NCBI GenBank assembly: GCA_964345235.1
Contig: CAYFQE010000005.1
Location: 5,332-69,331, forward strand
Reading direction: 5' to 3'
DNA from: Scatomorpha sp964345235
GTDB taxonomy: Bacteria; Bacillota; Clostridia; Oscillospirales; Oscillospiraceae
Length of the DNA stretch: 64,000 nucleotides
The notes under the pieces are model-generated. The model had not been told where the DNA came from. It ran no database searches and saw only the letters and a program-made list of their open reading frames with translations. The position numbers and the translations under genes were made by a program. Positions 16,971 through 30,908 of the stretch are shown here, piece after piece (the stretch's first letter is position 1; each line of letters starts with the position of its first letter).

Positions 16971-16999
16971 ATTGTAGCACAAAAATGGGATATTTGCAA
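16971..16999 (-). promoter_or_regulatory. Putative promoter of the rimP-nusA-infB operon
   Basis: Minus strand TTGCAA (16994-16999), 17 bp, TACAAT (16971-16976). Five of six -10 bases match consensus. It lies between the rpoC terminator and the leader hairpin. Confidence 0.75.
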
Positions 17000-17041
17000 G
17001 CCTTTACTTCATATTTCGAGCAGATGAAATACTGCGAGAAA

Positions 17042-17067
17042 GACAGGCGCCTTTTTTGGCGCCTGTC
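17042..17067 (-). terminator. Rho-independent terminator of rpoBC
   Basis: GACAGGCGCC pairs with GGCGCCTGTC across a 6-A loop; on the minus strand TTTCTC follows. It lies 15 bases past the rpoC stop. Confidence 0.85.
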
Positions 17068-17082
17068 CGTGGATTTTATGCT

Positions 17083-20837
<3,755 letters not shown>

Positions 20838-20838
<1 letters not shown>

Positions 20839-23800
20839 TATTCCACCTCCGAATCAGAATGTTGATCATCATAGTCCTCTTCCTCAAACACCTCTCCGTA
20901 ATCGCCGTCTTCATCTTCTTCGGGTTCGGAATAGATGCCGCCGCTCTGAGAGTATCCGCCTCGGCTTAGCTCCCTGTCCTCGGAAACATATTCCATCTCG
21001 AGACTGGGAACCATTTCTTCATCGCCGTCGTTTTCTTTGAACTCGATTTCTTCTCCGCCCTCGTCGAGTATGCGGACATCGAGGCAGAGCGACTGGAGCT
21101 CTTTTACGAGTACCTTGAATGACTCGGGAACTCCGGGCTGCGGTATGTTTTTGCCCTTGACTATGCTTTCGTATGTTTTAACTCTGCCGTTTACATCGTC
21201 GGACTTCACGGTGAGTATCTCCTGCAGGGTGTGTGCGGCGCCGTACGCTTCGAGCGCCCAAACTTCCATCTCTCCGAAGCGCTGACCTCCGAACTGGGCC
21301 TTGCCTCCGAGGGGCTGTTGGGTGACGAGCGAATAGGGGCCTGTGGATCTGGCGTGAATCTTGTCGTCAACAAGGTGGTGGAGCTTTAGGAAGTAGACAT
21401 ATCCGACAGTTACATCGTTATCAAACTTCTCTCCCGTTCTTCCGTCGCGAAGCTCTATCTTACCGTCTTCCCTAAGACCGGCAAGCTTTAGAGTGTCGGC
21501 AATGGCGTCCTCGTCGGCTCCGTTAAAAACGGGGGTGGCAACTTTCCAGCCGAGAGCCTGGGCAGCGTAGCCCAAGTGGACCTCGAGCACCTGTCCTATG
21601 TTCATTCGGGAAGGTACGCCCAGAGGATTTAAAACTATGTCGAGCGGTGTGCCGTCGGGCATGTAGGGCATATCCTCCTGCGGAAGAATGAGGGAAACAA
21701 CGCCCTTGTTTCCGTGACGGCCTGCCATCTTATCGCCGACCGAAATCTTGCGTTTTTTTGCAACATAGACTCTGACGACCTGATTGACGCCGGGGCCCAT
21801 CTCGTCGCCGTTCTTTCTGTAAAACACCTTTACATCGACTACTATGCCGCTCTCTCCGTGGGGCACCTTGAGCGAGGTATCTCTTACCTCTCTGGCCTTT
21901 TCGCCGAAGATGGAACGCAGCAGTCTCTCTTCGGGGGACAGATCGGTCTCGCCCTTAGGAGTTACCTTACCGACAAGTATGTCGCCCGAGCGAACCTCGG
22001 AGCCTATGCTTATGATTCCTCTTTCATCGAGGTATTTGAGCGCGTCATCGCCGACTCCGGGTATGTCGCGCGTGATATCTTCGGGACCGAGCTTTGTATC
22101 TCTGGCATCACACTCGTATTCTTCGATATGAATCGAGGTGAAGACATCGTCTTTGACCAGGCGCTCGTTTATGAGTATGGCGTCCTCATAGTTGTAGCCC
22201 TCCCATGTCATGAATCCGACAAGAACATTTTTGCCGAGCGAAATCTCGCCCTCGCAGGTTGAGGGACCGTCGGCTATGACATCGCCTCTATCTATATTCT
22301 CGCCGACCACAACATTGGGTCTTTGGTTGATGCAGGTGCCCTGGTTGGATCGGGCAAATTTGGTGAGTTTGTAGTGCTTTTCTTTTCCACTGTTTTCGGA
22401 AACTATTATCTCTGTGGCGGAAACGCTCTTTACAACTCCGGACTCTTCGGCAACCACGGTGACACCCGAGTCGACCGCGCACTTGTGCTCTATTCCAGTC
22501 GCAACAATGGGAGCCTCAGTCGTAATGAGAGGCACGGCCTGACGCTGCATGTTGGCGCCCATGAGAGCGCGGTTTGCGTCGTCGTTCTCTAAGAAAGGTA
22601 TCATGGCGGTGGCTATCGAGACCATCATGTGCGGGGACACATCCATATAGTCGACTCTGTCCTTCTCGACCTCGATAATTTCGTCTTCCCACCTGCAGAT
22701 TATACGCTCGTTTTTAAGGCAACCGTTTTCGTCGACGGGCTCTGTGGCCTGCGCGACAATGTATTTGTCTTCGACATCGGCGGTCATATATTCAACTTCG
22801 TCGGTGACAAAGCTGTCTTCGCGGCGAACTTTTCTGAAAGGTGTGCTCAAAAATCCGAACTTATCTACCTTGGCGTAGGTGGCCAGGTAGCTTATAAGGC
22901 CGATGTTGGGGCCTTCGGGAGTTTCTATGGGGCACATTCTGCCGTAGTGTGTATAGTTGACATCTCGGACATCGAAATTGGCTCTGTCGCGGCTGAGGCC
23001 GCCGGGACCGAGAGCCGAGATACGGCGCTTGTGCGTGAGCTCGGCCAGCGGGTTGGTTTGATCCATGAACTGGGAGAGCGGGCTTGAGCCGAAGAACTCT
23101 CTTATCGCCGCCGTTACGGGCCTTATGTTTACAAGGCTCTGAGGAGTGACTGCATCTAAATCCTGCAGGGTCATGCGCTCTCTTATGAAGCGCTCCATCC
23201 TTGCAAAGCCTATTCTAAACTGGTTCTGCAAAAGCTCTCCGACAGAGCGGACTCTTCTGTTTCCGAGGTGGTCTATCTCGTCCTTTTTGCCGATACCGCG
23301 GGCCATGTTGAGAAGATAACCGACCGATGCGAAAATATCGTCGGCGGTGAGATGCATGGGCGCAAGCTGCTCCTTAAACTCTTTGAGCTTTTCGATAAGC
23401 TCCGCTCCCTGATACTGCTCCATAAGTCTTTTGAGAACGACATATCTTACCTTGCCTTCGACTCCCACATCTTCGGGAACATCCTCGACATAGGCATCGA
23501 TTGACACCATTCCGTTGGAGACTACTCTAATTTCTTCGTTGTTCAACGAAAGATAGACAGCGGCAACACCGGCGTTTTCGATGCGCTCGGTGAGGTCTAC
23601 GCTAAGTACTTCGCCTTCTTCGGCCAAAAGCTCGCCCGTGTTCGGATCTGCAACGGGACGGGAAAGCGTAAATCCCTCTATTCTGTCAACAAATGAGAGC
23701 TTTTTGTTCATCTTATAGCGGCCTACTTTGAAGAGGTCGTATCTTCTTCTCTCGAAGAACATGTCTTCGAGAAGCTTTTCGGCGCTCTCGATGGTGGGAG

Positions 23801-24590
23801 GATCCGAAGGGCGCATCTTTCTGTAAATCTCCAAGAGCGACTCGTTGCGGTCGAGTCCGCCGTCTTTGGAAATAGTATCGGAAATCATGGAATCGTTTCC
23901 GAAATATTCGAGTAAAAGCTCGTCCGTGCTACAGCCTGCAACTATATCGTCAGCCGCGCTCAGCCAAGTGTGGGGCATTTCGGCATCGTAGTTGCCAACA
24001 GCCTTAAGGAAGAGAGTCATGGGTATCTTCCTGTTTTTATCTATTCTTGCATAGAGGATATTGTTTGCATCTGTTTCGCTCTCGAGCCATGCGCCGTGAT
24101 AGGGTATCGTGGTGCTTCCGTAAACGGCGTGATAGTTCTTATCGATATCTTGGCTGAAATAGACTCCGGGCGAACGGACTATCTGAGAAACGACAACTCT
24201 TTCGGCACCGTTTATGATAAACGAGCCGCCTGCCGTCATCAGCGGAAAGTCGCCCAAGAAGAGCTCTTGTTCCTTAATCTCGCCCGTTTCCTTGTTGAGA
24301 AGATGGACCATAACTTTTATGGGCGCAGAATAAGTGGCGTCTCTGGCTCTGCACTCTTCTTCGCTGTACTTAGGGGGCTCATCCATATTGAAATCCAAGA
24401 ACTTGAGTTCCAGAGTCCCCGAAAAGTCGCTTATAGTGCCGATATCTTTAAATACTTCCCTGAGTCCTTCGTCCAGAAACCACTTATAGGATTCCTTCTG
24501 AATCTCCAAAAGGCTCAGCATCTCCTGAACCTCGCCTGTTCTGGCGTAGGTTTTTCTTGCTGTTTTTCCGCAGTAAATGTCTTTGGGCAT
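20838..24590 (-). CDS. rpoB: DNA-directed RNA polymerase subunit beta
   Basis: 1250 residues, full length. It contains the rifampicin-pocket region (SSPLSQFMDQTNPLAELTHK, then RRISALGPGGLSRDRA) and the C-terminal anchor to beta' (QPLGGKAQFGGQRFGEMEVW). An acidic tail of about 70 residues rich in Glu, Asp and Ser follows the conserved core. The start ATG has SD AAGGAG. In most bacteria rplL lies just upstream; here a divergent membrane-protein gene does, and rpoB has its own promoter with a leader of about 140 nt. Confidence 0.99.
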
Positions 24591-24738
24591 TAACGCATCT
24601 CCTTAGCTGTATTCGTTAACCTCACGGATGGGTTTATACTTATTCCAATTTTCTGCTTGATTAGTCTTTTTTCTTGTGCTAAAATTAAGTCAAGAGAAGT
24701 GATGGATTTAGTTTCGCTATTTTAAGGCATAGCGAAAT

Positions 24739-24768
24739 ATTATATCATTTCTTTTTTTATAATGTCAA
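24739..24768 (-). promoter_or_regulatory. Putative promoter of rpoBC
   Basis: Minus strand TTGACA (24763-24768), 18 bp, TATAAT (24739-24744): both hexamers match consensus. It implies a 5' leader of about 140 nt before the rpoB start, in which no strong hairpin was seen. Confidence 0.85.
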
Positions 24769-24801
24769 GTAATTAAAACATTATTTATTCGGAGGCTAAA
24801 A

Positions 24802-26055
24802 ATGCCCTTTTTTGTTTGGTTTTTAATGCTCTTTTTGTTTGCGCTCTCTCTGTTAATCCTGTTTTCAGAGGGATTTTTGAGCGACACAAAAAGAGTGTTT
24901 TTTGCTTTTTGCGCACTTTTCGCCGCTTTTGCCGCCAGAATAATGTTTATGGGGCACGAAACCTTGGATTATCTGGATTTTCTGCTTCCGTGGACAGATT
25001 TTTTCAGAAAATACGGCGGTATTAAGTCTTTGGCCGCTTTTTCCGGCAACTACAATGCGCCCTACACCTATCTTTTGGCAATTTTTTCGTATATCGATGT
25101 AAATCCGCTTTATTTAATTAAACTCAGCTCGATATTCTTCGATATAATTCTGGCCTGGGCGGTTTTGAAAATAGTATTGCACCTCACGGAGGATAAAAAC
25201 AGTGCACTTGCGGCGTTTTCGGCTACTATGCTGCTCCCGACGGTTGTTTTAAATTCGGCCTGCTGGGCTCAGTGTGACGGCATTTATGCCGCCTTTTCGA
25301 TCTGGGCGCTCTACTTCGGACTTAAAAACAAATTTTTGCCCTCTATGATCTGCATGGCTGTGGGATTTTCGTTCAAGCTTCAGGCCATATTCATGCTTCC
25401 CGTCTTCGGGATTTTCCTCTTCTCGGGCAAGATGAAATTTAGGTATGTTTTTGTCTTCCCTCTCGCCTACATCGCCATGATGCTCCCCGTAATATTCGCG
25501 GGAAGAGGGATAAAAGACGCTCTTTTATATTATTTTACAAGTATGGGTTCTACCGGAAACGGCATAAACTATAACTCAGTTTCAATCTTTGCCCTGCTTA
25601 AAGTGCCTTTTATGGACTATAATCCTATTATTCCGACAGCGTTTATAACTCTGGCTTTTCTCATTACCCTCGGAATTGTATTTTTAAGCTCTTCTCTCGG
25701 AAAAAAGCTCTCTTCAAAAAGCGAGGTGCTGGCGGCCGCCCTTTTGGTGACCGTTATTCCCTTTTTGCTTCCACACATGCACGACAGATATTTTTATCTC
25801 TCGGAAGTTATGCTTTTGATTTTGGGCTTTAGCTTTAGGAACTTATTTTATTTCCCCTTTTTCTCGCAGTTTGCCTCTCTGCTTTGCTATCATGCCTATC
25901 TTATGCAGAGATATTTGCTCCCGCTCTCGTTTGGCTCGGCTGTTTTGCTCGTTCTGCTGATTATACTCATATTTTACTTTGCAAAACAACTTATCTCGGA
26001 CAAGCACTTGAGCAACGGTGCGGAAATTAAGGAAGCTGAGACGGGAAATTTTTAA
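24802..26055 (+). CDS. Polytopic membrane protein, GT-C/glycosyltransferase-like
   Basis: 417 residues with about ten hydrophobic membrane-spanning stretches. An acidic loop after the second helix (GHETLDYLDFLLPWTDFFRK), a Tyr/Asn-rich loop (NYNAPYTYL) and a late LPHMHDRYFYLSE motif resemble membrane mannosyl/glycosyltransferases of the GT39/GT87 type, which use lipid-linked sugars. SD GGAGG precedes the ATG. It is divergent from rpoB and ends just before the tRNA-Leu promoter. Exact substrate unknown; family assignment moderate. Confidence 0.65.
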   Translation: MPFFVWFLMLFLFALSLLILFSEGFLSDTKRVFFAFCALFAAFAARIMFMGHETLDYLDFLLPWTDFFRKYGGIKSLAAFSGNYNAPYTYLLAIFSYIDVNPLYLIKLSSIFFDIILAWAVLKIVLHLTEDKNSALAAFSATMLLPTVVLNSACWAQCDGIYAAFSIWALYFGLKNKFLPSMICMAVGFSFKLQAIFMLPVFGIFLFSGKMKFRYVFVFPLAYIAMMLPVIFAGRGIKDALLYYFTSMGSTGNGINYNSVSIFALLKVPFMDYNPIIPTAFITLAFLITLGIVFLSSSLGKKLSSKSEVLAAALLVTVIPFLLPHMHDRYFYLSEVMLLILGFSFRNLFYFPFFSQFASLLCYHAYLMQRYLLPLSFGSAVLLVLLIILIFYFAKQLISDKHLSNGAEIKEAETGNF

Positions 26056-26064
26056 ATTTTTTTG

Positions 26065-26092
26065 TTGACAAGAATTATGTATCTGCTATAAT
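26065..26092 (+). promoter_or_regulatory. Promoter of tRNA-Leu
   Basis: TTGACA (26065-26070), 16 bp, TATAAT (26087-26092), 29 bp before the tRNA. Both hexamers are consensus. Confidence 0.85.
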
Positions 26093-26121
26093 AACACTCA
26101 CGCCACAGCAACAAAGTTTAT

Positions 26122-26209
26122 GCGAGAGTGCTGGAATTGGTAGACAGGCAGGCTTGAGGTGCCTGTGTCTGGTTAAGGCGTGTGGGTTCGACTCCCATCT
26201 CTCGCACCA
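26122..26209 (+). tRNA. tRNA-Leu (anticodon GAG)
   Basis: 88 nt including an encoded CCA. Acceptor stem GCGAGAG/CTCTCGC with discriminator A; anticodon stem CAGGC/GCCTG with loop TTGAGGT gives anticodon GAG, reading CUC and CUU. A long variable arm (GTGTCTGGTTAAGGC region) and T-loop GTTCGACTC are as expected for a class II leucine tRNA. It has its own promoter and terminator. Confidence 0.97.
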
Positions 26210-26219
26210 AAATATTTAG

Positions 26220-26251
26220 CCCCGCAGGCTCAAGCCCTGCGGGTTTTTTTT
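26220..26251 (+). terminator. Terminator of tRNA-Leu
   Basis: CCCGCAG (26221-26227) pairs with CTGCGGG (26237-26243), followed by eight T residues. Confidence 0.92.
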
Positions 26252-26291
26252 GCTTTTAAATTAATAAATAAATCAAAGAGATTGTCACACC

Positions 26292-26334
26292 AAAAGTCCG
26301 GTGAGCGTAAACTGCTCACCGGACTTTTGTTTTA
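26292..26334. terminator. Strong, probably bidirectional terminator
   Basis: A perfect 15-bp stem AAAAGTCCGGTGAGC / GCTCACCGGACTTTT with a 7-nt loop. On the plus strand GTTTTATTG follows; on the minus strand the stem itself ends in TTTT. It lies directly downstream of the minus-strand remnant at 26344-26511 and probably terminated that gene. Confidence 0.8.
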
Positions 26335-26343
26335 TTGTTTTTA

Positions 26344-26511
26344 TTAAGCTCCTAGAGCTTTTAGCGCTAGGTTCATTACCCTGTCAATCTCGCGCTCTTC
26401 CTTAAGCCCCAAAACCGAGCCGCTTTCGAACTCCCGAGCCTCTAAGGATTCAAGTCGCGGGAGATAGAGCGTTTGCTCGGGCAGGTCATAGCCCGATTCG
26501 CCTATGGGCAA
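26344..26511 (-). pseudogene. Probable truncated gene remnant (55 codons)
   Basis: An open frame reads from TTG at 26511 (start of the peptide: PIGESGYDLPEQTLYLP) to a stop at 26344. It has codon use like the surrounding genes and a plausible protein-like C-terminus (ERE IDRVMNLALKALGA, with a predicted helix). Upstream are a perfect AAAGGAGG SD (too far, 15 nt, from the TTG) and a good promoter; downstream is a strong terminator. This looks like a gene whose middle was deleted, leaving promoter, SD and C-terminal codons. I do not recognise the family. It could also be a genuine small protein. Confidence 0.45.
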
Positions 26512-26571
26512 GGTTTTGTAACTTTTCCTCCTTTATTAAATTGTCTTTGATTTGTTAGAATCCCCCAAAAT

Positions 26572-26600
26572 ATTCTATCACTGCCAATATTCTTCGTCAA
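26572..26600 (-). promoter_or_regulatory. Putative promoter of the 26344-26511 remnant
   Basis: Minus strand TTGACG (26595-26600), 17 bp, TAGAAT (26572-26577), followed 40 bases on by AAAGGAGG. A complete set of expression signals in front of a very short frame. Confidence 0.65.
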
Positions 26601-26777
26601 TAATTCACATATGTTAAAGAAAAAACAATAAAAACTTTAAAAATAATAAAAAGCTATGAGAAAACAAATTTTTTTGATATAATTTTTTCAGTCGAATAAT
26701 ATTTAAAGTTTTTGGGAACTTATTTGTAATTCCATTGTCTAATAGGTCAGAGAGAACCGAAATTTCGAAAGGAGCTT

Positions 26778-27794
26778 ATGAATATGAATAAATTTAGATT
26801 TAATGCAAAGCTGATTGCCCCTGTTTTAATCCTTGCGCTTCTGCTCTCGGGCTGCGGCTCGAGCTACAAATCGGCTCAGGCCCCCGGAAGTGATGAGGGG
26901 AGCCAGAGCGCCAAATATGAAATGGCATATGACCAACAAGCCAGCCTAAATTACGCAGGCGGCGAGGCGCCCGCACCCGAAGCCGCGCCCACCTCTGCCA
27001 GAGGCAATTCCGCCCTTCCCCAAAACACCAAAATAATCAAAAGCGCCAACATAGAGCTTCGCACCAAGGACTATGACAAGTTCACCGAGGAACTGCGCAA
27101 GCTTGTAAGCTCCTTGGGAGGTTACTTTGAATATGAAGAGACCAGCAATTACGGCAGAGGAAGAAACGGCAATTTCACGGTTAGAGTTAAATCCGAGAAG
27201 TTCGACGAGTTTTGCAACGGCACGGGCAATCTGGCCGAGGTTAAAACCCTTAGCAAAAACTCAGAGGATGTGGGAGACCAGTATTTCGACCTCGAGTCGA
27301 GGCTCAAAACACAGAAAACCAAGCTCGAGCGCCTGCAGGAGCTCCTTAAGAAAGCCGATAAAATGGAGGACATCATAGCTCTTGAAAACGCCATTTCGGA
27401 GACGGAGCTTTATATAGAAAGCATGAGCGGCAATCTTCAACGCTACGATTCTCTTATAGATTACTCCAGAATAAATCTTTCTGTAAGCGAGATTTACTTA
27501 TCAAGCAACGACCCCGCTCCCGAACTCTCGTTCTCGGAGCGCCTTGTAAACGCCTTTGGCGAGGGCTTTAGGGACTTCGCTTACGGGCTTGAGAACTTTG
27601 CCGTTTACATGGCCTACAGCTGGCTGAACTGGCTGCTCTTCATCGCTTTCCTTGTTGTAATATTCTTCATAGTTCGCGCGATTATCCGCAAGATAAAAAA
27701 AGCATGGGCAACAAAGCGCGGCAATAACTTTGAAGAGAGCGCAAAGCTCGAAATTAAAAAAGATGATAAGACCCCTGAAGATAAGAACGAATAG
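26778..27794 (+). CDS. DUF4349 lipoprotein with C-terminal membrane segment
   Basis: 338 residues. A lipoprotein signal ends LALLLSGCGSS; a low-complexity Ala/Pro/Glu stretch follows. The conserved DUF4349 region begins at KIIKSANIELRTKDYDKF and includes a long coiled coil (DLESRLKTQKTKLERLQELL) and LIDYSRINLSVSEIYL. One membrane helix near residue 290 (WLNWLLFIAFLVVIFFIV) is followed by a charged cytoplasmic tail. The function of the family is unknown. SD AAAGGAG precedes the ATG at 26778; a second ATG at 26784 is possible. Confidence 0.85.
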   Translation: MNMNKFRFNAKLIAPVLILALLLSGCGSSYKSAQAPGSDEGSQSAKYEMAYDQQASLNYAGGEAPAPEAAPTSARGNSALPQNTKIIKSANIELRTKDYDKFTEELRKLVSSLGGYFEYEETSNYGRGRNGNFTVRVKSEKFDEFCNGTGNLAEVKTLSKNSEDVGDQYFDLESRLKTQKTKLERLQELLKKADKMEDIIALENAISETELYIESMSGNLQRYDSLIDYSRINLSVSEIYLSSNDPAPELSFSERLVNAFGEGFRDFAYGLENFAVYMAYSWLNWLLFIAFLVVIFFIVRAIIRKIKKAWATKRGNNFEESAKLEIKKDDKTPEDKNE

Positions 27795-27812
27795 AATGGG
27801 ATAAAATGTTTT

Positions 27813-27846
27813 CGCCCCCGAGAGCTCTCGGGGGCGTTTTCTTTTT
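27813..27846. terminator. Bidirectional terminator between DUF4349 gene and sigA
   Basis: CGCCCCCGAGAG and CTCTCGGGGGCG form a 24-base perfect palindrome (27813-27836), followed on the plus strand by TTTTCTTTTT. Located between convergent genes. Confidence 0.88.
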
Positions 27847-27853
27847 ATTTAGT

Positions 27854-29155
27854 TTAGTTTAAAAAGTCGCTCAGTTTTTTACTGCGGCAGGGGTGGCGAA
27901 GCTTTCTTATAGCCTTTGCCTCTATTTGACGAATTCTCTCTCTTGTTACGCCGAACTCCTTGCCCACTTCTTCGAGTGTGCGGGACTTGCCGTCTATCAT
28001 GCCGAAGCGAAGCTCTATGACCTTTTTCTCTCTCGGGGTGAGAGTGTCGAGCACATCGGAAATCTGCTCTTTGAGCATCGAGAAGCTGGCGGCCTCGGCC
28101 GGCTCTTCGGCATCCTCGTCGGGTATGAAGTCGCCAAGGTGGGAGTCTTCCTCCTCGCCTATCGGGGTTTCGAGAGAAACGGGCTCCTGCGCGATTTTGA
28201 GTATCTCGCGAACCTTTTCGACAGACATTCCCATCTCGTCGGCAATCTCTTCGGCCGAAGGATCGTGTCCGAGCTCCTGCAGGAGCTGACGGGAAACTCT
28301 TATGACCTTGTTTATCGTTTCGACCATGTGCACGGGTATCCTTATGGTTCTCGCCTGGTCGGCTATTGCGCGGGTTATCGCCTGGCGTATCCACCATGTG
28401 GCGTAGGTTGAGAACTTATAGCCCTTGGTGTAGTCGAACTTTTCAACAGCTTTAATAAGCCCCAAGTTGCCCTCTTGAATCAGGTCTAAAAAGAGCATGC
28501 CGCGACCCACATAGCGCTTGGCGATTGAAACCACCAGTCTTAGGTTTGCCTCCGCCATCTTCTGCTTGGCGCGCTCGGAGCCTTCTGCCATCTGCTTTGC
28601 AAGTTCAACCTCTTCTTCAGCCGTGAGCAGGGGGATGCTGCCAATCTCCTTGAGGTAGGTACGGACAGGGTCATCGTTTGCTGTGTATTCTCGAGCTTTT
28701 TTTACCTTCTTCTTTTTTTCCGCAAGCTGAGTTTCATCGTCCTCTTCCTCATCTTCTACATCATCTATATCGTCAAGCTCGTCTAAATCATCGAGATCCT
28801 CGTCGTCTTCCTCGTCCAAGTCTTCATCTTGATCCATAAAGTCGAGATCGTCAGGGAATTCCACGCCCATGTCCTCGAGCTTGTCGCAGAAGCTGTCCAT
28901 AATGTCGTCGCTGAGATCCGCATCTTCAAAAAGAGCAAAATCACGGCGAGTGAGCTTGCCCTGTTTTCTGCCCTTTTCGAGCAATGCTGCCAGCTGCTCG
29001 GCTATTTCTTCCTCGCTGAGATGCTCTTCGTCTTCGTCGAGATTTTCCAAATCGAGATCGTCTTCCGAAATATCTATATCCTCATCTTCGGAAAATTCGT
29101 TTTCAAGTTCTTCTTCAGGAATTAAAATATCCTTATTTTTTGACATCGGCTTCAT
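27854..29155 (-). CDS. sigA: RNA polymerase housekeeping sigma factor SigA (RpoD)
   Basis: 433 residues. Region 1.1 is replaced by a long, strongly acidic segment (runs of Asp/Glu up to about residue 145). Regions 1.2-2.4 have DDPVRTYLKEIG, DLIQEGNLGLIKAVEKFDY and YATWWIRQAITRAI; region 3 and region 4.2 (GVTRERIRQIEAKAIRKL) complete it. It directs RNA polymerase to the TTGACA/TATAAT promoters seen across this window. Overlaps dnaG by 23 bp if the ATG at 29155 is used; an ATG at 29146 is an alternative with better SD spacing. The dnaG-sigA pair is a conserved macromolecular-synthesis unit. Confidence 0.98.
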   Translation of the reverse strand: MKPMSKNKDILIPEEELENEFSEDEDIDISEDDLDLENLDEDEEHLSEEEIAEQLAALLEKGRKQGKLTRRDFALFEDADLSDDIMDSFCDKLEDMGVEFPDDLDFMDQDEDLDEEDDEDLDDLDELDDIDDVEDEEEDDETQLAEKKKKVKKAREYTANDDPVRTYLKEIGSIPLLTAEEEVELAKQMAEGSERAKQKMAEANLRLVVSIAKRYVGRGMLFLDLIQEGNLGLIKAVEKFDYTKGYKFSTYATWWIRQAITRAIADQARTIRIPVHMVETINKVIRVSRQLLQELGHDPSAEEIADEMGMSVEKVREILKIAQEPVSLETPIGEEEDSHLGDFIPDEDAEEPAEAASFSMLKEQISDVLDTLTPREKKVIELRFGMIDGKSRTLEEVGKEFGVTRERIRQIEAKAIRKLRHPCRSKKLSDFLN

Positions 29156-30890
29156 ATCCCTTCTTATTTTTATAAAGCTCGGCCATGTTTCTCAGGCCTT
29201 CTCCGCTCAAATTTCTTGCGGCATTTTCGCTTATTATTGTTTGCATATAATCACCCAGAGCCTTTTCTTTTCCCTCGGGAGACTCGGGTTTTTTTAGTAT
29301 CGAGACCAAGTGCGCCGTCTCTTCGGGCTGCAAATTTTGCCCCAAAACGCTCAAGTTGGGAGTTTGCTCTCGCTTTATCTCATCGGTTATCAGATTATAT
29401 ATCTTTTTTAGGCACGGAGATGAGAATTTTTCGGAATTAAAATCCGCACATTTTTCATATAGAAACGGATAGAGGTAGAGAAGTCTTATAAGTCCCTCTT
29501 CCGCCGCCGCCGAACGCAGATTTTCGTACCTGAGCTCTCGGCTTTTGGGCTGAATCCGCTCTGTCGGGCGATTTTTCCGCTCGTCTTCTCTTGCCCTTGT
29601 GCGCTCGCGCCGCCTTATTATCCGCTTTACCTCATTGGCCAGAGCCTCGGAGCGAATGCCCGCTCTCTCTGCAACTCTTTGCACATAGACTTCTCTCTCC
29701 AATGGGGAGGTCAGACTCGCCAAGAATTTACCCGCTTCGTCCAAGAACTTTAGTCGGCTCGCCTCGCTCTTCATATCGTACTTTTCTTCGATTTTCTTCA
29801 GCCTGAAATCCTGCTGAGTGTCGGAGGCATCTATGAGATTGAGCATGCCGTCTCTGCCGTATTTTTTTATGTATTCGTCCGGGTCCTTGGCATCGCCCAG
29901 CTCTAAGATTCTCACCTCGAGCTCGAGCTTCTGTAAAAGTCCCATGGCTCTTTCGGCGGCAGCTCTGCCGGCACTGTCCATATCGTAGGCGATGATGAGT
30001 TCTTTTTTATATCTCGATATGAGCCTTGCCTGCTCGTCGGTGAGCGCCGTACCCAGCGAGGCTACAGCCGAGTCGATTCCCGCCTGATACAGAGAGCAGA
30101 CATCCATGTTGCCCTCTACAAGTACAAAATACCTGAGTTTGGACTTTTTTGCAAGGTTCATCCCGAAGAGATGACGGCCTTTTTGGAATATCATGGTCTC
30201 GGGGCTGTTTAGATACTTGGCTTTGTCGTCAACTATCGTGCGTCCCGAAAAGCCCAGCACATTGCCTCTGACATCTATTATGGGGAAAACTATTCTGCCC
30301 CTGAAGGTATCGTAGTAGCCGCCCGATTTAGAGCGCTTAACAAGTCCGCTGTCGTAGAGCTCAAAATCGCTGAAGCCCTTTTCCCTCATGTGCCTCAGGA
30401 GCAAATCCCAAGCATCGGGCGCGTAGCCTATGCCGAAATCTCTTATGGTCGGAAGTTTCATTCCCCTCTCGCTTAAGTAGTTCATGGCTTCCTTGCCGCC
30501 GACAGCCATAAGCTCGGAGTGGAAGAAGCGAGCGGCTTCGGTGTTGGCCTCTATAGCTCTCTTGCGTTTTATTGCGCCTCCGTCGTCACCGCCCTTTTCG
30601 GGCATGGGCATATTAGCCCTCTTTGCCAGAAATTCCACCGCCTCGGGGAAGTTCATATTCTCCATCTCCATGATGAAGCTTATGACATCTCCGCCCTTGC
30701 CGCAGCCGAAGCAGTGATAGAACTGTTTTGAAGGATTTACAGCAAACGAGGGCGTTTTTTCGCTGTGAAACGGGCACAGCCCGAACACATTCTGACCGCT
30801 GCGCCTTGTTAGCGCAACATAGTCGGAAACAACGCTCTCTATATCGTTTCTTTCGGCAAGCTCTCTGAGGAAGCTCTCAGGAAATTGCAT
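29133..30890 (-). CDS. dnaG: DNA primase DnaG
   Basis: 585 residues. The CHC2 zinc finger is CPFHSEKTPSF...HCFGCGKGG (about residues 40-64). The RNA polymerase core and TOPRIM domain follow (FVLVEGNMDVCSLYQAG, IAYDMDSAGRAAAERAM). The C-terminal helicase-binding part is present. It makes RNA primers for replication. It starts 18 bp after the dgt-like gene and runs into sigA. Confidence 0.97.
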   Translation of the reverse strand: MQFPESFLRELAERNDIESVVSDYVALTRRSGQNVFGLCPFHSEKTPSFAVNPSKQFYHCFGCGKGGDVISFIMEMENMNFPEAVEFLAKRANMPMPEKGGDDGGAIKRKRAIEANTEAARFFHSELMAVGGKEAMNYLSERGMKLPTIRDFGIGYAPDAWDLLLRHMREKGFSDFELYDSGLVKRSKSGGYYDTFRGRIVFPIIDVRGNVLGFSGRTIVDDKAKYLNSPETMIFQKGRHLFGMNLAKKSKLRYFVLVEGNMDVCSLYQAGIDSAVASLGTALTDEQARLISRYKKELIIAYDMDSAGRAAAERAMGLLQKLELEVRILELGDAKDPDEYIKKYGRDGMLNLIDASDTQQDFRLKKIEEKYDMKSEASRLKFLDEAGKFLASLTSPLEREVYVQRVAERAGIRSEALANEVKRIIRRRERTRAREDERKNRPTERIQPKSRELRYENLRSAAAEEGLIRLLYLYPFLYEKCADFNSEKFSSPCLKKIYNLITDEIKREQTPNLSVLGQNLQPEETAHLVSILKKPESPEGKEKALGDYMQTIISENAARNLSGEGLRNMAELYKNKKGYEADVKK

Positions 30891-30908
30891 CTTTCTACCT
30901 TACTTTCC

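Noticed and set aside
24591..24738. Riboswitch or ribosomal-protein leader in front of rpoB
   Set aside because: The leader is AT-rich without a convincing conserved fold or strong stem.
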